This document shows, one piece after another, positions 48,001 through 51,941 of a stretch of 64,000 nucleotides of DNA (position 1 is its first letter; every line of letters starts with the position of its first letter). A program made the position numbers and the translations under genes. The stretch is from Kibdelosporangium banguiense (GTDB taxonomy: Bacteria > Actinomycetota > Actinomycetes > Mycobacteriales > Pseudonocardiaceae). The stretch spans positions 9,871,203 to 9,935,202 of the forward strand of contig NZ_JAGINW010000001.1 in the NCBI RefSeq assembly GCF_017876405.1, in the 5' to 3' direction. The notes beneath the pieces are model-generated. The model was not told where the DNA came from and did not search any database. It worked only from the letters and a program-made list of their open reading frames with translations.

Positions 48001-48618
48001 GTTCAGGTTCACACCGCCGACCAGCGCCAGCTCCGACTCGCCCGATCGCAGACTGCGCACGGCGACATGGACTGCGACCAGGGACGAGGACTGCGCACTG
48101 TCGATCGAGACGCTCGGGCCGGTGGCCCCCAGAAAGTAGGAGAGCCGGTTGACCAGCACACCACGGTTGAGGCCGGTGAGCGTGTGCTTGTCCGCCGCGG
48201 CACCGTGCTGGGCGCGAAGCGCCGCGTAGTCGTCGGCCATCAGCCCGACGAACACACCGGTCCGCTTCGCCCTGACCGTCGACAGCACGATGCCCGCGTC
48301 TTCGAGGGCCTCCCAGCCGAGTTCGAGCGTCAACCGCTGCTGGGGATCCATGGCGGCGGCTTCCCGCGGGGAGATGCCGAAGAAGTCCGCGTCGAAGGTG
48401 TCGATCGAGTCGAGGAAACCGCCACGCCGGATGCCACCGGCGCGATCGGTCCACCGGTCCGCGGGCGCCTCGGTGACCGCGTCGCCGCCCTCGGCGAGCA
48501 GCCGCCAGAACGCGGCGGCGTCCGGCGCCCCGGGCAACCGGCAGGCCAACCCGACCACCGCGACCGGCCCTGATTCGATTGTCGTCTCGGTTGTCACCGC
48601 ATTCCGTCCCCAAGGCAT
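30058..48618 (-). CDS. modular type I polyketide synthase, loading module and modules 1-3
   Basis: This is a 6186-residue protein. The loading module has a KSQ (DSAQSSSL, Gln176 replacing Cys), a malonyl AT (GHSIGE near 611, HAFH near 714) and an ACP (near 913), so it should decarboxylate malonyl to an acetyl starter. Module 1: KS (Cys near 1126), malonyl AT (GHSVGE, HAFH near 1656), DH (HVVGGMPLLP near 1851), KR (near 2224, LDD, NYAAAN), ACP (2506). Module 2: KS (2734), malonyl AT (3179), DH (near 3476; motif Pro replaced by Ala), KR (3869), ACP (4146). Module 3: KS (4373), AT (GHSVGE 4791, HGFH), DH (HAVFGTRVVP 5089), ER (5618), KR (5784), ACP (6078), then a C-terminal docking segment. Expected output is a sorbyl-type diene extended by a saturated unit. 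ATG 48618 or GTG 48597 (behind GGGGACGG) may start it. Confidence 0.94.
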   Translation of the reverse strand: MPWGRNAVTTETTIESGPVAVVGLACRLPGAPDAAAFWRLLAEGGDAVTEAPADRWTDRAGGIRRGGFLDSIDTFDADFFGISPREAAAMDPQQRLTLELGWEALEDAGIVLSTVRAKRTGVFVGLMADDYAALRAQHGAAADKHTLTGLNRGVLVNRLSYFLGATGPSVSIDSAQSSSLVAVHVAVRSLRSGESELALVGGVNLNILATTTEAADRFGGLSPDGRCFTFDARANGYVRGEGGVIIVLKPLATALADGDRVYCVLRGSAVNNDGATDGLTVPSRAAQEAVLRAAYADAGVQPADVGYVELHGTGTRVGDPIEAAALGAVFGSSRPVGSPLLVGSVKTNIGHLEGAAGIAGLAKAVLGVRYRTVPASLNFATPNPDIALDGLRVATEPTQWPSGPAVAGVSSFGMGGTNCHVVVAEAPEPSARSAGTVATALPWVLSAPNEPALRAQAARLAGHPVAGLADVGFSLATTREMFANRAVVIAADEAGFRSGLTALAAGEPAREVVRGRVADEAGLAFLFSGQGSQRVHMGLQLKAEYGGYARAFDEVCAVVDPLLDEPLARVLGDAGKLGRTGFTQPALFAVEVALFRLFEQWGVHPDLLIGHSIGELAAAHVAGMLSLADAAKVVAARGRLMQRLPSGGAMLAVDASESELRQHVAESDGRIDVAAVNAADAVVLSGDAEPLRALAAELTAAGHRTRMLPVSHAFHSHRMDPMLEDFGRVVAGVSWSAPAIPIISTLTGRRLTTAPDPDYWVRQVREPVRFADALAAADAATFVEIGPDAVLTASVRARGAAISALRRDRPEPAEVLSAAATVFARGGTVDWAAVFDGRGASRTALPTHAFQRQRYWLGEAVAPPPVERAAPMAGVTGPALLDLVQSTTALVLGHVTPSAVDQDRTFRDLGIDSLGAVELRDRLGVATGLDLPPGIVFDYPTARLLAEHLRADASPVSDVPATPAGEPIAIVGMGCRYPGGADSPDRLWQLVTDGVDAISGWPDDRGWDLPEASAVPKRGGFLPDAPEFDADFFGISPREALAMDPQQRLLLEVAWEAIERAGLDPLSLKASPTGVFIGATAQDYGPRLYERAGETDGYRLTGTTVSLASGRLAYTFGLEGPTITVDTACSSSLVALHLAAQALRQGGCTLALAGGAAVLSNPGMFTEFSRQGGLAPDGRCKAFGAGADGTGWAEGVGVVVLARLSEAQRRGLPVLAVLRGSAINSDGASNGLTAPSGRAQERVIGRALADAGLEPADVDLVEAHGTGTKLGDPIEAAALRAGYGRDRDRPLWIGSLKSNIGHTQAAAGIGGVIKAVEALRRGILPRTLHADEPSPYIDWATGPLSLLTEARPWPESGAPRRAAVSSFGISGTNAHVILEHVPATEMPETHPTTVDQPVPWVVSARSAEALRAQCDTLRHAVDSFPADIGFSLATSRAQLSHRTVVFGGNTAELLERLVQADAGPPAEPGKTAFLFSGQGSQRAGMGLRLAAAFPIFALALDTACDLFTPHLNRPLRDVLSDVDLLDRTEYTQPALFALELALYRFARKFGLAPDFVTGHSVGELVAAHVAGVFSAEDAARLVAARGRLMQQARPGGAMVAVEAGESELAGLPAGVALAAVNGPRSIVLAGDPDPVAVVADSWRERGRRVTVLRVSHAFHSPHMDSVLAEFRAVAGEISYSEPRIPVIANRTGRPATTGELTDPEYWVRHVRDTVRFGDGVRELHEQGVTRYLEVGPGAVLGSAVLDCLGEEAPAPMALLRAELSEPDSFRTALAAMYLRGADVDWTPFFPDARRVDLPTTVFRRRRYWLAPTPSTTAAHPLLGTGVDRAGGDEILFTTTLSPNQLPWLADHVVGGMPLLPATAFLEMVLAAAHSTGHAAVGSLTIVAPLPVPAGAEIECQVAVSGHQFSIHARRPGQDWVRHAEGVLTEVSEPPPAAIARPATAAAVELSGCYERLAVQGYEYGPAFQGLRAMWRQDGHVYAEIELPTEAEDPRFGLHPALLDMALHPLVLDAGELLLPFSWSGVRLYGTATTTLNAHWAPAGQAMSLTLTDPEGRLVAVVDELTLRPGATLSTPLYRMAWTPVEALSGTPDAHVSFEVSTGRTADDARAELHRALARIQDWLAAPGTGARLVFVTRRAVAVEPGEEIEGGGAVLGLVRAAQAEHPDQFVLVDTDGSLPVDRALTGDPQVAVRDGRVLVPRLTRAAVAQPTPWPDGTVLVTGGTSGLGAHLARRLVTHHNVRRLLLVNRRGPETPGALQFAEELRVLGTSVRMVACDITDRDAVAALLAENPVTAVVHAAGVLDDGTVTTLTPERVDKVFAPKASGAWLLHELTADFDLTAFVLFSSVGGVAGRPGQANYAAANTYLDALAQHRHARGLPAVSLAWGPWIGVDGMVDRLSAADREHWTEAGLPPLTVAEGDALFDAALSAGSGMFVPAKVTASSTLLRRKTTPSNGTWAARIASLPEAERHRRVLDLVVAAGAAVLGHADPAHLRPRVAFRELGFDSLAGLELRNRLGAATGLRLSPTVVFDHPTPHALTQFLLTMLGESTTTAEPVRGTADPAEPIAIVGMACRYPGGVTGPGELWRLVAEGVDAIGEFPVNRGWPTGLHDPDPEAVGKSITRHGGFLYDADLFDAEFFGISPREALAVDPQQRLLLETSWEALERAGLAPDSLRGSKTGVFAGVMYDDYASRLARVPAEAEGYVLTGTTSSVVSGRIAYAFGFEGPAITVDTACSSSLVALHLAASALRRGECDLALVGGATVMASPTTFIEFSRQRGLSPDGRCKAFGAGADGTGWAEGVGMLVVERLSEARRRGHQVLAVVRGSAVNSDGASNGLTAPNGPAQERVIRQALADAGLRPSDVDVVEGHGTGTALGDPIEARALLAAYGQDRDRPLWLGSLKSNIGHAQAAAGVAGVIKMVEAMRHGVLPRTLHADDPSPFVDWTSGEVALLTEARAWDAPGPRRAAVSSFGISGTNAHVIIEQAPEPVPASQKPAYAGLVPLPVSARTPAGLAAQASRLRAWLTERPDYEPADVAFSAATTRAALPHRAVVLGHDRAELDRGLAALETGQPAEAVLTGIAGTGGTGGTALLFPGQGSQFPGMGLALAEAHPVFAETFDAVCARLDPLLGRSLRDVISTEPELLAQTAWTQPALFAIEVAAAAAAAATGVRPDYLIGHSVGELAAAYVAGVFSLDDACTLVAARGRLMQAAPAGGAMVAIEATEAEITLSEGVVIAAVNGPRSVVVSGDADAVLDLAGQWRARGRRTSRLRVSHAFHSPHMDAVLAEYRTVAAGLTYAVPSVPLISGLTGTGITETDADYWVRQLRDGVRFLDGMRYLDEAGVRTFLEAGPGAALSALATDCVDWPDAVVVPLLRPGVPEDESFVTALSTVHVAGDPIDLGALLTGAHRVDLPTQAFQRDRYWLSDAGAAEPAALGLLASAHPLLGAATELADGGDLVFTGRFSTDLHPVLADHAVRGVPLVAAAVLLDLAVSAEDQTALPVVEELALEAPLLLPEIGGARVQLAVRGPDPTGRRPFTVHSGSEDGGGWTRIAHGVLAAATDPEPVVDSEPWPPSGAEPIDLDGAYDALADAGYGYGPAYRNLTAAWRLGDDLYAEVRLPEGAASFAIHPALLDAALHPLALAAEGGPNVPFVWTGVRLWATGATEARVRLSRSGSDTVAVRLSDPAGRAVLTAEGVSLRPLRLDSGDGALAVQTWEAVSGTSSAETVGWYAELDEADPVPGYVVEVVPEASDPLEVTRQALATVQTWVTEERFAGRVLVVVTRGAEVDLAGAAVWGLIRSAQAEHPGRIVLLDIDREPNLEAVRSALIDGEPQLMVRNGVVHTPRLVPAQPAARPAVELTGGTVLITGASGALAGVVARHLVTQHGVEHLLLISRRGPTATAQLVAELQELGAMATARACDVGDRAALAAVLDDIPMAHPLVAVVHTAGVLDDGTVTALTPDRLEKVLRPKAEGARHLHELTAGLDLRAFVLFSSIAGTIGTAGQANYAAANAVLDAVARQRAAAGLSALSLAWGPWAGDGMAATLSAADQARLNQAGIGLLAPQDGLRLLDSALTGAEPAVVAARLDRTTVGRTTARRRTTAKPTASEPLDLVRDAVAAVLGHADPAGLDPNRPFNELGFDSLTAVELRNRLAKATGRRLPATLVFDHPTPVAVAELLGGGRRQTQATVVHAPTDEPLAIVGMACRYPGDVRSPADLWRLVSEGGDAIGELPTDRGWRVDELYHPDPGHPGTSYARHGGFLYEAADFDAGFFGMSPREALATDPQQRLLLEVVWDALEDAGFDPGGLRGSETGVVTGVMYNDYGSRLHQSGRAIPGHEGYLVTGSAGSVVSGRVAYSFGFEGPAISVDTACSSSLVGLHVAGGLLRGGECSLAVVGGVSVMSSPAVFVEFSRQGGLAVDGRCKAFGVGADGVGWGEGVGVLVVERLSDAVRRGGRVLGVVRGSAVNSDGGSNGLTAPSGPSQVRVVRRALAGAGLSPSDVDVVEAHGTGTKLGDPIEAQALMEVFGGRDRPLWLGSVKSNIGHAQAAAGVAGVIKMIESMRHGVLPRTLHADEPSPHVEWDGSVRLLTESRVWPETGRPRRAGVSSFGISGTNAHVIVEQAPVVEPSVGSVVLPVVPWVVSAHSGQALDERLAGLSGVEAGALDVGFSLLSRAVFDHRAVRVGERFIRGMVSAGTSVGFLFSGQGPQRRGMGRELRAVFPVFARAWGEVCRVMNPLLPEPLTEVVDGNAGLLGRTDFAQAGLFAFEVALFRLLESWGVRPDVLVGHSVGEIAAACVVGVWSLEDACRLVVARGRLMQALPSGGVMVSVPVGEADAEKVLSGLVSVAAVNGVRSVVLSGAADDVAAVVARLGVRGRELSVSHGFHSVLMEPMLAEFGAVVAGLSSSDPVVPMVSTRTGRLVEPGELRDPEYWVRQVREPVRFADAVDTARAMGIARFAEVGPDTVLAGLAADGLPPDAVVVGLQHRRLGDVEALFTGLAELWVNGVEVDWRDVFTDTGAQRVALPGYPFQRTRYWLDAPSAEPGLSGVESLGHPLLSSGVEVGGVGFVATARLSPNDWLGEHAVFGTRVVPGMALAEMVAAVGGFLGAGGIGELTFTRPLLLESETVVQVYVDGDRSVRVLSQADNGEWTEHATGTLSDVSSLPAKAVTTAGDDVGIEGLYDDLASRGYRYGPAFQALRRVWRAGDTVTAAAELPDALSSSGFVMHPVLLDAVLHSLFAANGTDRMLMPFSLADVVISPSGSRVARAVLTTVDADTVSLTVSDESGTPVVHIGRLVLRPADPSALSGVLHTVDWESVTASKGSGFEGWATLGGPSVLDLPPIDDPASCRTLVLSVVDDEPLSACTNALGAIQGWLDDERLAHTRLVVLVPETVAGAAVAGLVHSTQAEHPDRLTLVRTDGHPDSTAALAELPDEPEALVTGGRITVPRIAPVPPVLTPPAGRPWRLDFVRRGSLDRLRLVADPALDRPLAPHEVRVAVRAAGVNFRDVLMALEMVPDDAGLPGSEGAGVVVEIGSEVREFAPGDRVLGLLAGGAGPMSVADSRLLVRMPEDWTFAEAAAVPVAYLTAFLGLVDLAGVRPGERVLVHAAAGGVGMAAVQLCHWLGAEVLATASPAKQNVVRAMGVEQVASSRSLEFGDQFGEVDVVLNSLAGEFVDTSVGLLRQGGRFLEMGKTDIRDAAEFPGIRYQAFDVAEPGIDRLGEILRTLVDLLRREVLSPLPVRAWPIEHAADAYRFLSQARNIGKVVLTIAPPLDLASVLVTGGTGGIGGLLAEHLVRAHGTRRLTLVSRRGAEAPGATELVRRLRQFGAEVHVHAADVTDRSAMSALLPDDLTAVVQATGVLDDGLVTALTPDRLTTVLAPKIEAAAVLHDLTRTRDLSTFVLFSSAAGILGTPGQAAYAAANSALDAFARRRRDQGLPAVSVAWGLWAHPGGMAASLTDTDVARMARSGVDPLPAETGLETFDRSLACPEPVVVGVAWNRPELAAQARRGTLKPLLEKLVGKPVRVDDTARPWASRLSPETLPDLIAEHTAAVLGHGETAAIDPARPFAELGFDSLTSVELRNRLAGATGLPLSATVLFDHPTPARLAEHLRAGLVSSEPAADDAELARLVGAIPLAQLRAAGLLDRLLELAGVPVEPSNGADSLDGLGAEDLVRLAMGTQDN
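33505..35835 (-). repeat. recombined KS-AT block, module 3 copy
   Basis: This is a mosaic of the two other copies. Its right-hand coding part (33578-34357) is identical to module 5, then from about 34347 to 35105 it is identical to module 6. Diagnostic differences switch partner within about a dozen bases near 34350. A shared patch at 35640-35835 again matches module 6. Confidence 0.87.
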
Positions 48619-48692
48619 TGTGAAATCCCGTGCCGATAACCGAAATATGTCCGCCCTTTTCGCACGCTAGGTAGGGCCCGCGGCGAGTCCCA

Positions 48693-48723
48693 CCCCTAGC
48701 CGACCCGGACCGCCCCCTAGCCG
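48693..48723. promoter_or_regulatory. tandem CCCCTAGCCG direct repeat, putative operator
   Basis: Two perfect copies of CCCCTAGCCG start at 48693 and 48714, exactly 21 bases apart (two helical turns). They lie in the 251-base divergent region between the PKS gene and the carbamoyltransferase gene, just upstream of the rightward promoter. A third CTAG occurs at 48667. The spacing suggests a site for a dimeric activator or repressor serving both directions. Confidence 0.5.
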
Positions 48724-48743
48724 CCGGGGCCGACCCTTTCGGC

Positions 48744-48771
48744 TTGACACCCGCGCGGGCGCGTTGATACT
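48744..48771 (+). promoter_or_regulatory. sigma70-type promoter for the carbamoyltransferase gene
   Basis: A perfect -35 box TTGACA (48744-48749) is followed after 16 bases by GATACT (48766-48771), which matches TATAAT at four of six positions. Transcription would begin near 48778, about 90 bases before the start codon. It points rightward, away from the PKS genes. Confidence 0.6.
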
Positions 48772-48869
48772 GCTCATGGCCAGGAACGCAGTTCGAAATC
48801 CGCCCGGCTATCCGTGCGTTCCACGCGATGACGTGTCTTTTCACGGTCGAATTGGGATCGGTGACAGCT

Positions 48870-50834
48870 ATGCTCGTTCTCGGCCTGAGCGGCGGATTCT
48901 CACGAGAAGACGTCGAGCTCACTCCGGACATCCAGGATAATTTCTTCCACGACGCGGCCGCCTGCCTGCTGCGGGACGGACACGTGCTGGCCGCCGTGGA
49001 ACAGGAACGGCTCAACCGGATCAAACAGACGACGAAGTTCCCGGCCAGGGCAGTCCGCGCCTGCCTGGCCGAGGCGGGTGTCACGCTCGCGGACGTCGAC
49101 CGGATCTCCTACTACTTCCGTGAGGACTTCCTCGACGCCCAGTTGCACATGCAGTACATGAACAACCCGGACATCCCGGTGGTGTACTCCCGGGAGCTGG
49201 TGCGCCGCCGGCTTGCCGAAGAGCTGGGCACCGACTTCCCGGCCGACCGGATCAGCTACACGCCACACCACCTCGCACACGCCACCGCCACGTTCGCGCA
49301 CTCAGGCATGTCCGAGGCGCTCGTCGTCGTGATCGACGCACGCGGGGACGACGAGTCCTGGACGTTCTACCGCGGCACCGAGAGCGGACTCGAGCAGCTG
49401 ACCACCCACTCGGTCATGCACTCGCTCGGCAGGCTCTACCTGATCGGCACGGCGATGCTCGGGTACAAGATGGGCGACGAGTACAAGGTGATGGGCCTGG
49501 CCCCCTACGGCGATCCCGAGCGCTACCGGCCGGCGTTCGACGGCTGTTACACGTTGCGGGACAAGGGCGCCTTCGACCTCGACCTGGGCGCGCTGCTGCC
49601 GGCCTTCGCGATGAACGGGTTCACCTGGCGGCGACGTGGTGAGGGATTCGGCCAGGATCACAAGGACTTCGCCGCCGCACTGCAGGAAACGGTCGAGCGG
49701 ATCACCCTGCACGCGCTGACACACTGGCGCGAAGCGACGGGACTGGGCGATCTGTGCCTGTCCGGCGGGGTGGCCCACAACTGCACGATGAACGGCAAGG
49801 TGTTGCGCTCCGGGCTGTTCGACCGGGTCTTCGTCCATCCGGCCTCGCACGACGCCGGCGCCGCACTGGGTGCCGCGCTCGCCGCGGACGACCAGCGGGA
49901 CCGTGCTCCGAAGCAGCTGCACGCCGCGAACTGGGGACCTGGGATCGGGAACCGCGACCAGATCCGGACCGAACTGCTCGCCTGGGAACCGCTTGTCGAG
50001 TTCGAGGAATGCGACGACATCGTCGCCCGTACCGCAGACCTGCTGGCGGACGGCTCGGTGGTGGCGTGGGTGCAGGGCCGGTCCGAGTTCGGCCCGCGGG
50101 CGCTCGGCAACCGTAGCATTCTGGCCGATCCGCGGCCGAAGGAGAACCAGACCCGGATCAACGCGATGATCAAGATGCGGGAGAGCTTCCGGCCGTTCGC
50201 TCCCGTGGTCACCACCGAGGCCGCCGAGAAGTACTTCGAAATCCCCTCCGCCGAGGGGAATTTCGACTTCATGTCGTTCGTGCTGCCGGTCCGGGAGGAA
50301 CACCGGGCCGCCCTTGGCGCGGTCACCCACGTCGACGGCACGGCCCGGGTCCAGGTCGTGGACCCGGCCGCCAACCCGCGGTTCTCCGAGCTGGTCACGA
50401 GGTTCGGCGACCGGACCGGGGTGCCGGTGCTGCTCAACACGTCGTTCAACAACCACGCCGAGCCGATCGTGCAGAACGTCCGCGACGCGCTGGCCACCTA
50501 TCTGACCACCGGCCTGGACCGGCTGGTGATCGGCGACTTCCTGGTGCGCCGCAAGGACAAGCCCGGCCGTCCGGCGTTGGAGACCTGCACCGTCGTCCTG
50601 CCGGCCGCGGTCCGGCTGGCCGAATCAGTCCAGCACGACGGCAGCCGCCGGGTCGTCACCCACGAGCTGTTCTTCGCACTGGCCAAGGGAAAGCGCCGCA
50701 CCGTCTCGCCGGAGGCCTACGCCGTGCTCAGCCGCACCGACAGCCAGACGCCGATCGGAACACTCACCGACGAGCTGCGCACCGAGTTGCACCAGCTTTG
50801 GCAGGACCGGTTCATCGCCATCGTGCCATGCTGA
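48870..50834 (+). CDS. carbamoyltransferase, NovN/NodU/TobZ family
   Basis: The 654-residue enzyme belongs to the family that moves a carbamoyl group from carbamoyl phosphate, through carbamoyl-adenylate, onto a hydroxyl. The N-terminal Kae1-like domain has HHLAHA (metal/ATP site near residue 135) and CLSGGVAHNC. The C-terminal domain contains the family block GRSEFGPRALGNRSIL. ATG 48870 is the likeliest start; GTG 48861 is possible. It is transcribed alone from the shared intergenic region and ends 14 bases before a strong terminator. NovN carbamoylates the noviose of novobiocin, so a sugar hydroxyl is the probable target here. Confidence 0.9.
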   Translation: MLVLGLSGGFSREDVELTPDIQDNFFHDAAACLLRDGHVLAAVEQERLNRIKQTTKFPARAVRACLAEAGVTLADVDRISYYFREDFLDAQLHMQYMNNPDIPVVYSRELVRRRLAEELGTDFPADRISYTPHHLAHATATFAHSGMSEALVVVIDARGDDESWTFYRGTESGLEQLTTHSVMHSLGRLYLIGTAMLGYKMGDEYKVMGLAPYGDPERYRPAFDGCYTLRDKGAFDLDLGALLPAFAMNGFTWRRRGEGFGQDHKDFAAALQETVERITLHALTHWREATGLGDLCLSGGVAHNCTMNGKVLRSGLFDRVFVHPASHDAGAALGAALAADDQRDRAPKQLHAANWGPGIGNRDQIRTELLAWEPLVEFEECDDIVARTADLLADGSVVAWVQGRSEFGPRALGNRSILADPRPKENQTRINAMIKMRESFRPFAPVVTTEAAEKYFEIPSAEGNFDFMSFVLPVREEHRAALGAVTHVDGTARVQVVDPAANPRFSELVTRFGDRTGVPVLLNTSFNNHAEPIVQNVRDALATYLTTGLDRLVIGDFLVRRKDKPGRPALETCTVVLPAAVRLAESVQHDGSRRVVTHELFFALAKGKRRTVSPEAYAVLSRTDSQTPIGTLTDELRTELHQLWQDRFIAIVPC

Positions 50835-50848
50835 GACCGGATACGACG

Positions 50849-50880
50849 AAAAGGCCGTTCAGCGCGCTGAACGGCCTTTT
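50849..50880. terminator. bidirectional intrinsic terminator
   Basis: AAAAGGCCGTTCAG and its exact complement CTGAACGGCCTTTT flank a central CGCG, giving a near-perfect 32-base palindrome with A- and T-runs at the ends. It lies between the stop of the carbamoyltransferase gene (50834) and the stop of the convergent E1 beta gene (50890), so it can end both transcripts. Confidence 0.9.
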
Positions 50881-50889
50881 CGCGATCGC

Positions 50890-51924
50890 TCAGTACGGGC
50901 CGACGAAGTCACGCGCCAACTCGTCCTGCTTGACCAGGATGTCCTGGCCGGAGCGCAGCACGGCCAGGCACGCCTGCGCGATGTCCGTCGCATCCGGGTT
51001 GTACGCCTCCTCCAGCGGCCACGACACCGGGGCGGGACAGTCGGGCGGGGCGATCCGCCGGACCGGGGCACGCAGCGCGGACGGCATCTGCTCGGCCACG
51101 ACGGCGGCGACCTCCGCACCCACCCCGTACCGCGCCCACGTGGTGTCCGCGATGACCAACCGACCGGTCTTCGCCACCGACGTGAGGACGATCTCCTCGT
51201 CCAGCGGACGGATGCTCCGCAGATCCACCACTTCCGCGCTGACTCCTTGCTCCGCCAACGCCATCGCCGCGCGCTCGGCCTCCCGGACCATCAACGAGAC
51301 CGCCACGATCGTCACGTCGTCGCCGGCCCGGACGATCCGGCCCTTGCCGAACGGAACCTCGTACAGCTCCTCCGGCACCTCGCCGACGCTCTCGTAGAGA
51401 CCACGGTTCTCGATCAGTACAACGGGATTGTCTCCACGCAGCGCGCTGACCAGCAGCCCTTTGGCGTCGGCCGGCGACGCGGGGGTGGCCACGCGCAGCC
51501 CAGGGAAATGCCCGAAGACGGTGTGCAGGCTCTGCGAATGCGTTGCGCCTTGCCCCCAGCCGTGACCGACCACGCCGCGCATCACGACCGGGACACCCGA
51601 ACGGCCGCCGTACATGTACCGCCACTTCGCCGCGAGGTTGAAGATGCCGTCCATGGCCAGGAACATGAAGTCGTCGCGGGTATAGGTCACCAGCGGTCGC
51701 AGGCCGCGTGAAGCCGCGCCGACCGCCATGCCGGCGAACGCCGTCTCACAGTTGGGGATGTCGATGACCCGCGCGGGTCCGAACCGCCGGGCCGCGGATA
51801 CTGTGGTGCCGTAGATGCCCTTCGCGTCGTCGACGCATTGGCCGGCCAGCAGGATCGAGGGGTCGGCCGCCATGCATTGCACGGTCGCTTCGGCGATCGC
51901 CTCGCTGTACTTCAGAACACGCAT
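50890..51924 (-). CDS. 2-oxoacid dehydrogenase-type E1 beta subunit
   Basis: The 344-residue protein is the beta half of a thiamine-diphosphate E1 enzyme (pyruvate/acetoin dehydrogenase or transketolase-like). It begins LKYSEAIAEATVQCM, has the TPP-contact region NCETAFAGMAVGAA and the block YGGRSGVPVVMRGVVGHGWG, and ends with the transketolase C-terminal domain (EVVDLRSIRPLDEE). It follows its alpha partner by 17 bases and is the last gene of the operon. No E2 or E3 gene is nearby, so it does not form a classical dehydrogenase complex. In avilamycin biosynthesis a similar pair (AviB1/AviB2) adds a two-carbon branch to a sugar, and I infer the same here. Confidence 0.88.
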   Translation of the reverse strand: MRVLKYSEAIAEATVQCMAADPSILLAGQCVDDAKGIYGTTVSAARRFGPARVIDIPNCETAFAGMAVGAASRGLRPLVTYTRDDFMFLAMDGIFNLAAKWRYMYGGRSGVPVVMRGVVGHGWGQGATHSQSLHTVFGHFPGLRVATPASPADAKGLLVSALRGDNPVVLIENRGLYESVGEVPEELYEVPFGKGRIVRAGDDVTIVAVSLMVREAERAAMALAEQGVSAEVVDLRSIRPLDEEIVLTSVAKTGRLVIADTTWARYGVGAEVAAVVAEQMPSALRAPVRRIAPPDCPAPVSWPLEEAYNPDATDIAQACLAVLRSGQDILVKQDELARDFVGPY

Positions 51925-51941
51925 CGGCTGCTGCCTCTCCT

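Noticed and set aside
47897..49084. Minus-strand frame spanning the intergenic region and the start of the PKS gene
   Set aside because: It overlaps the loading KS in another frame and runs through the divergent promoters; the PKS and carbamoyltransferase frames explain the sequence.
50849..50880. Palindrome as an attachment site or operator
   Set aside because: A- and T-runs flank the stem and it sits between two convergent stop codons, so a terminator explains it fully.
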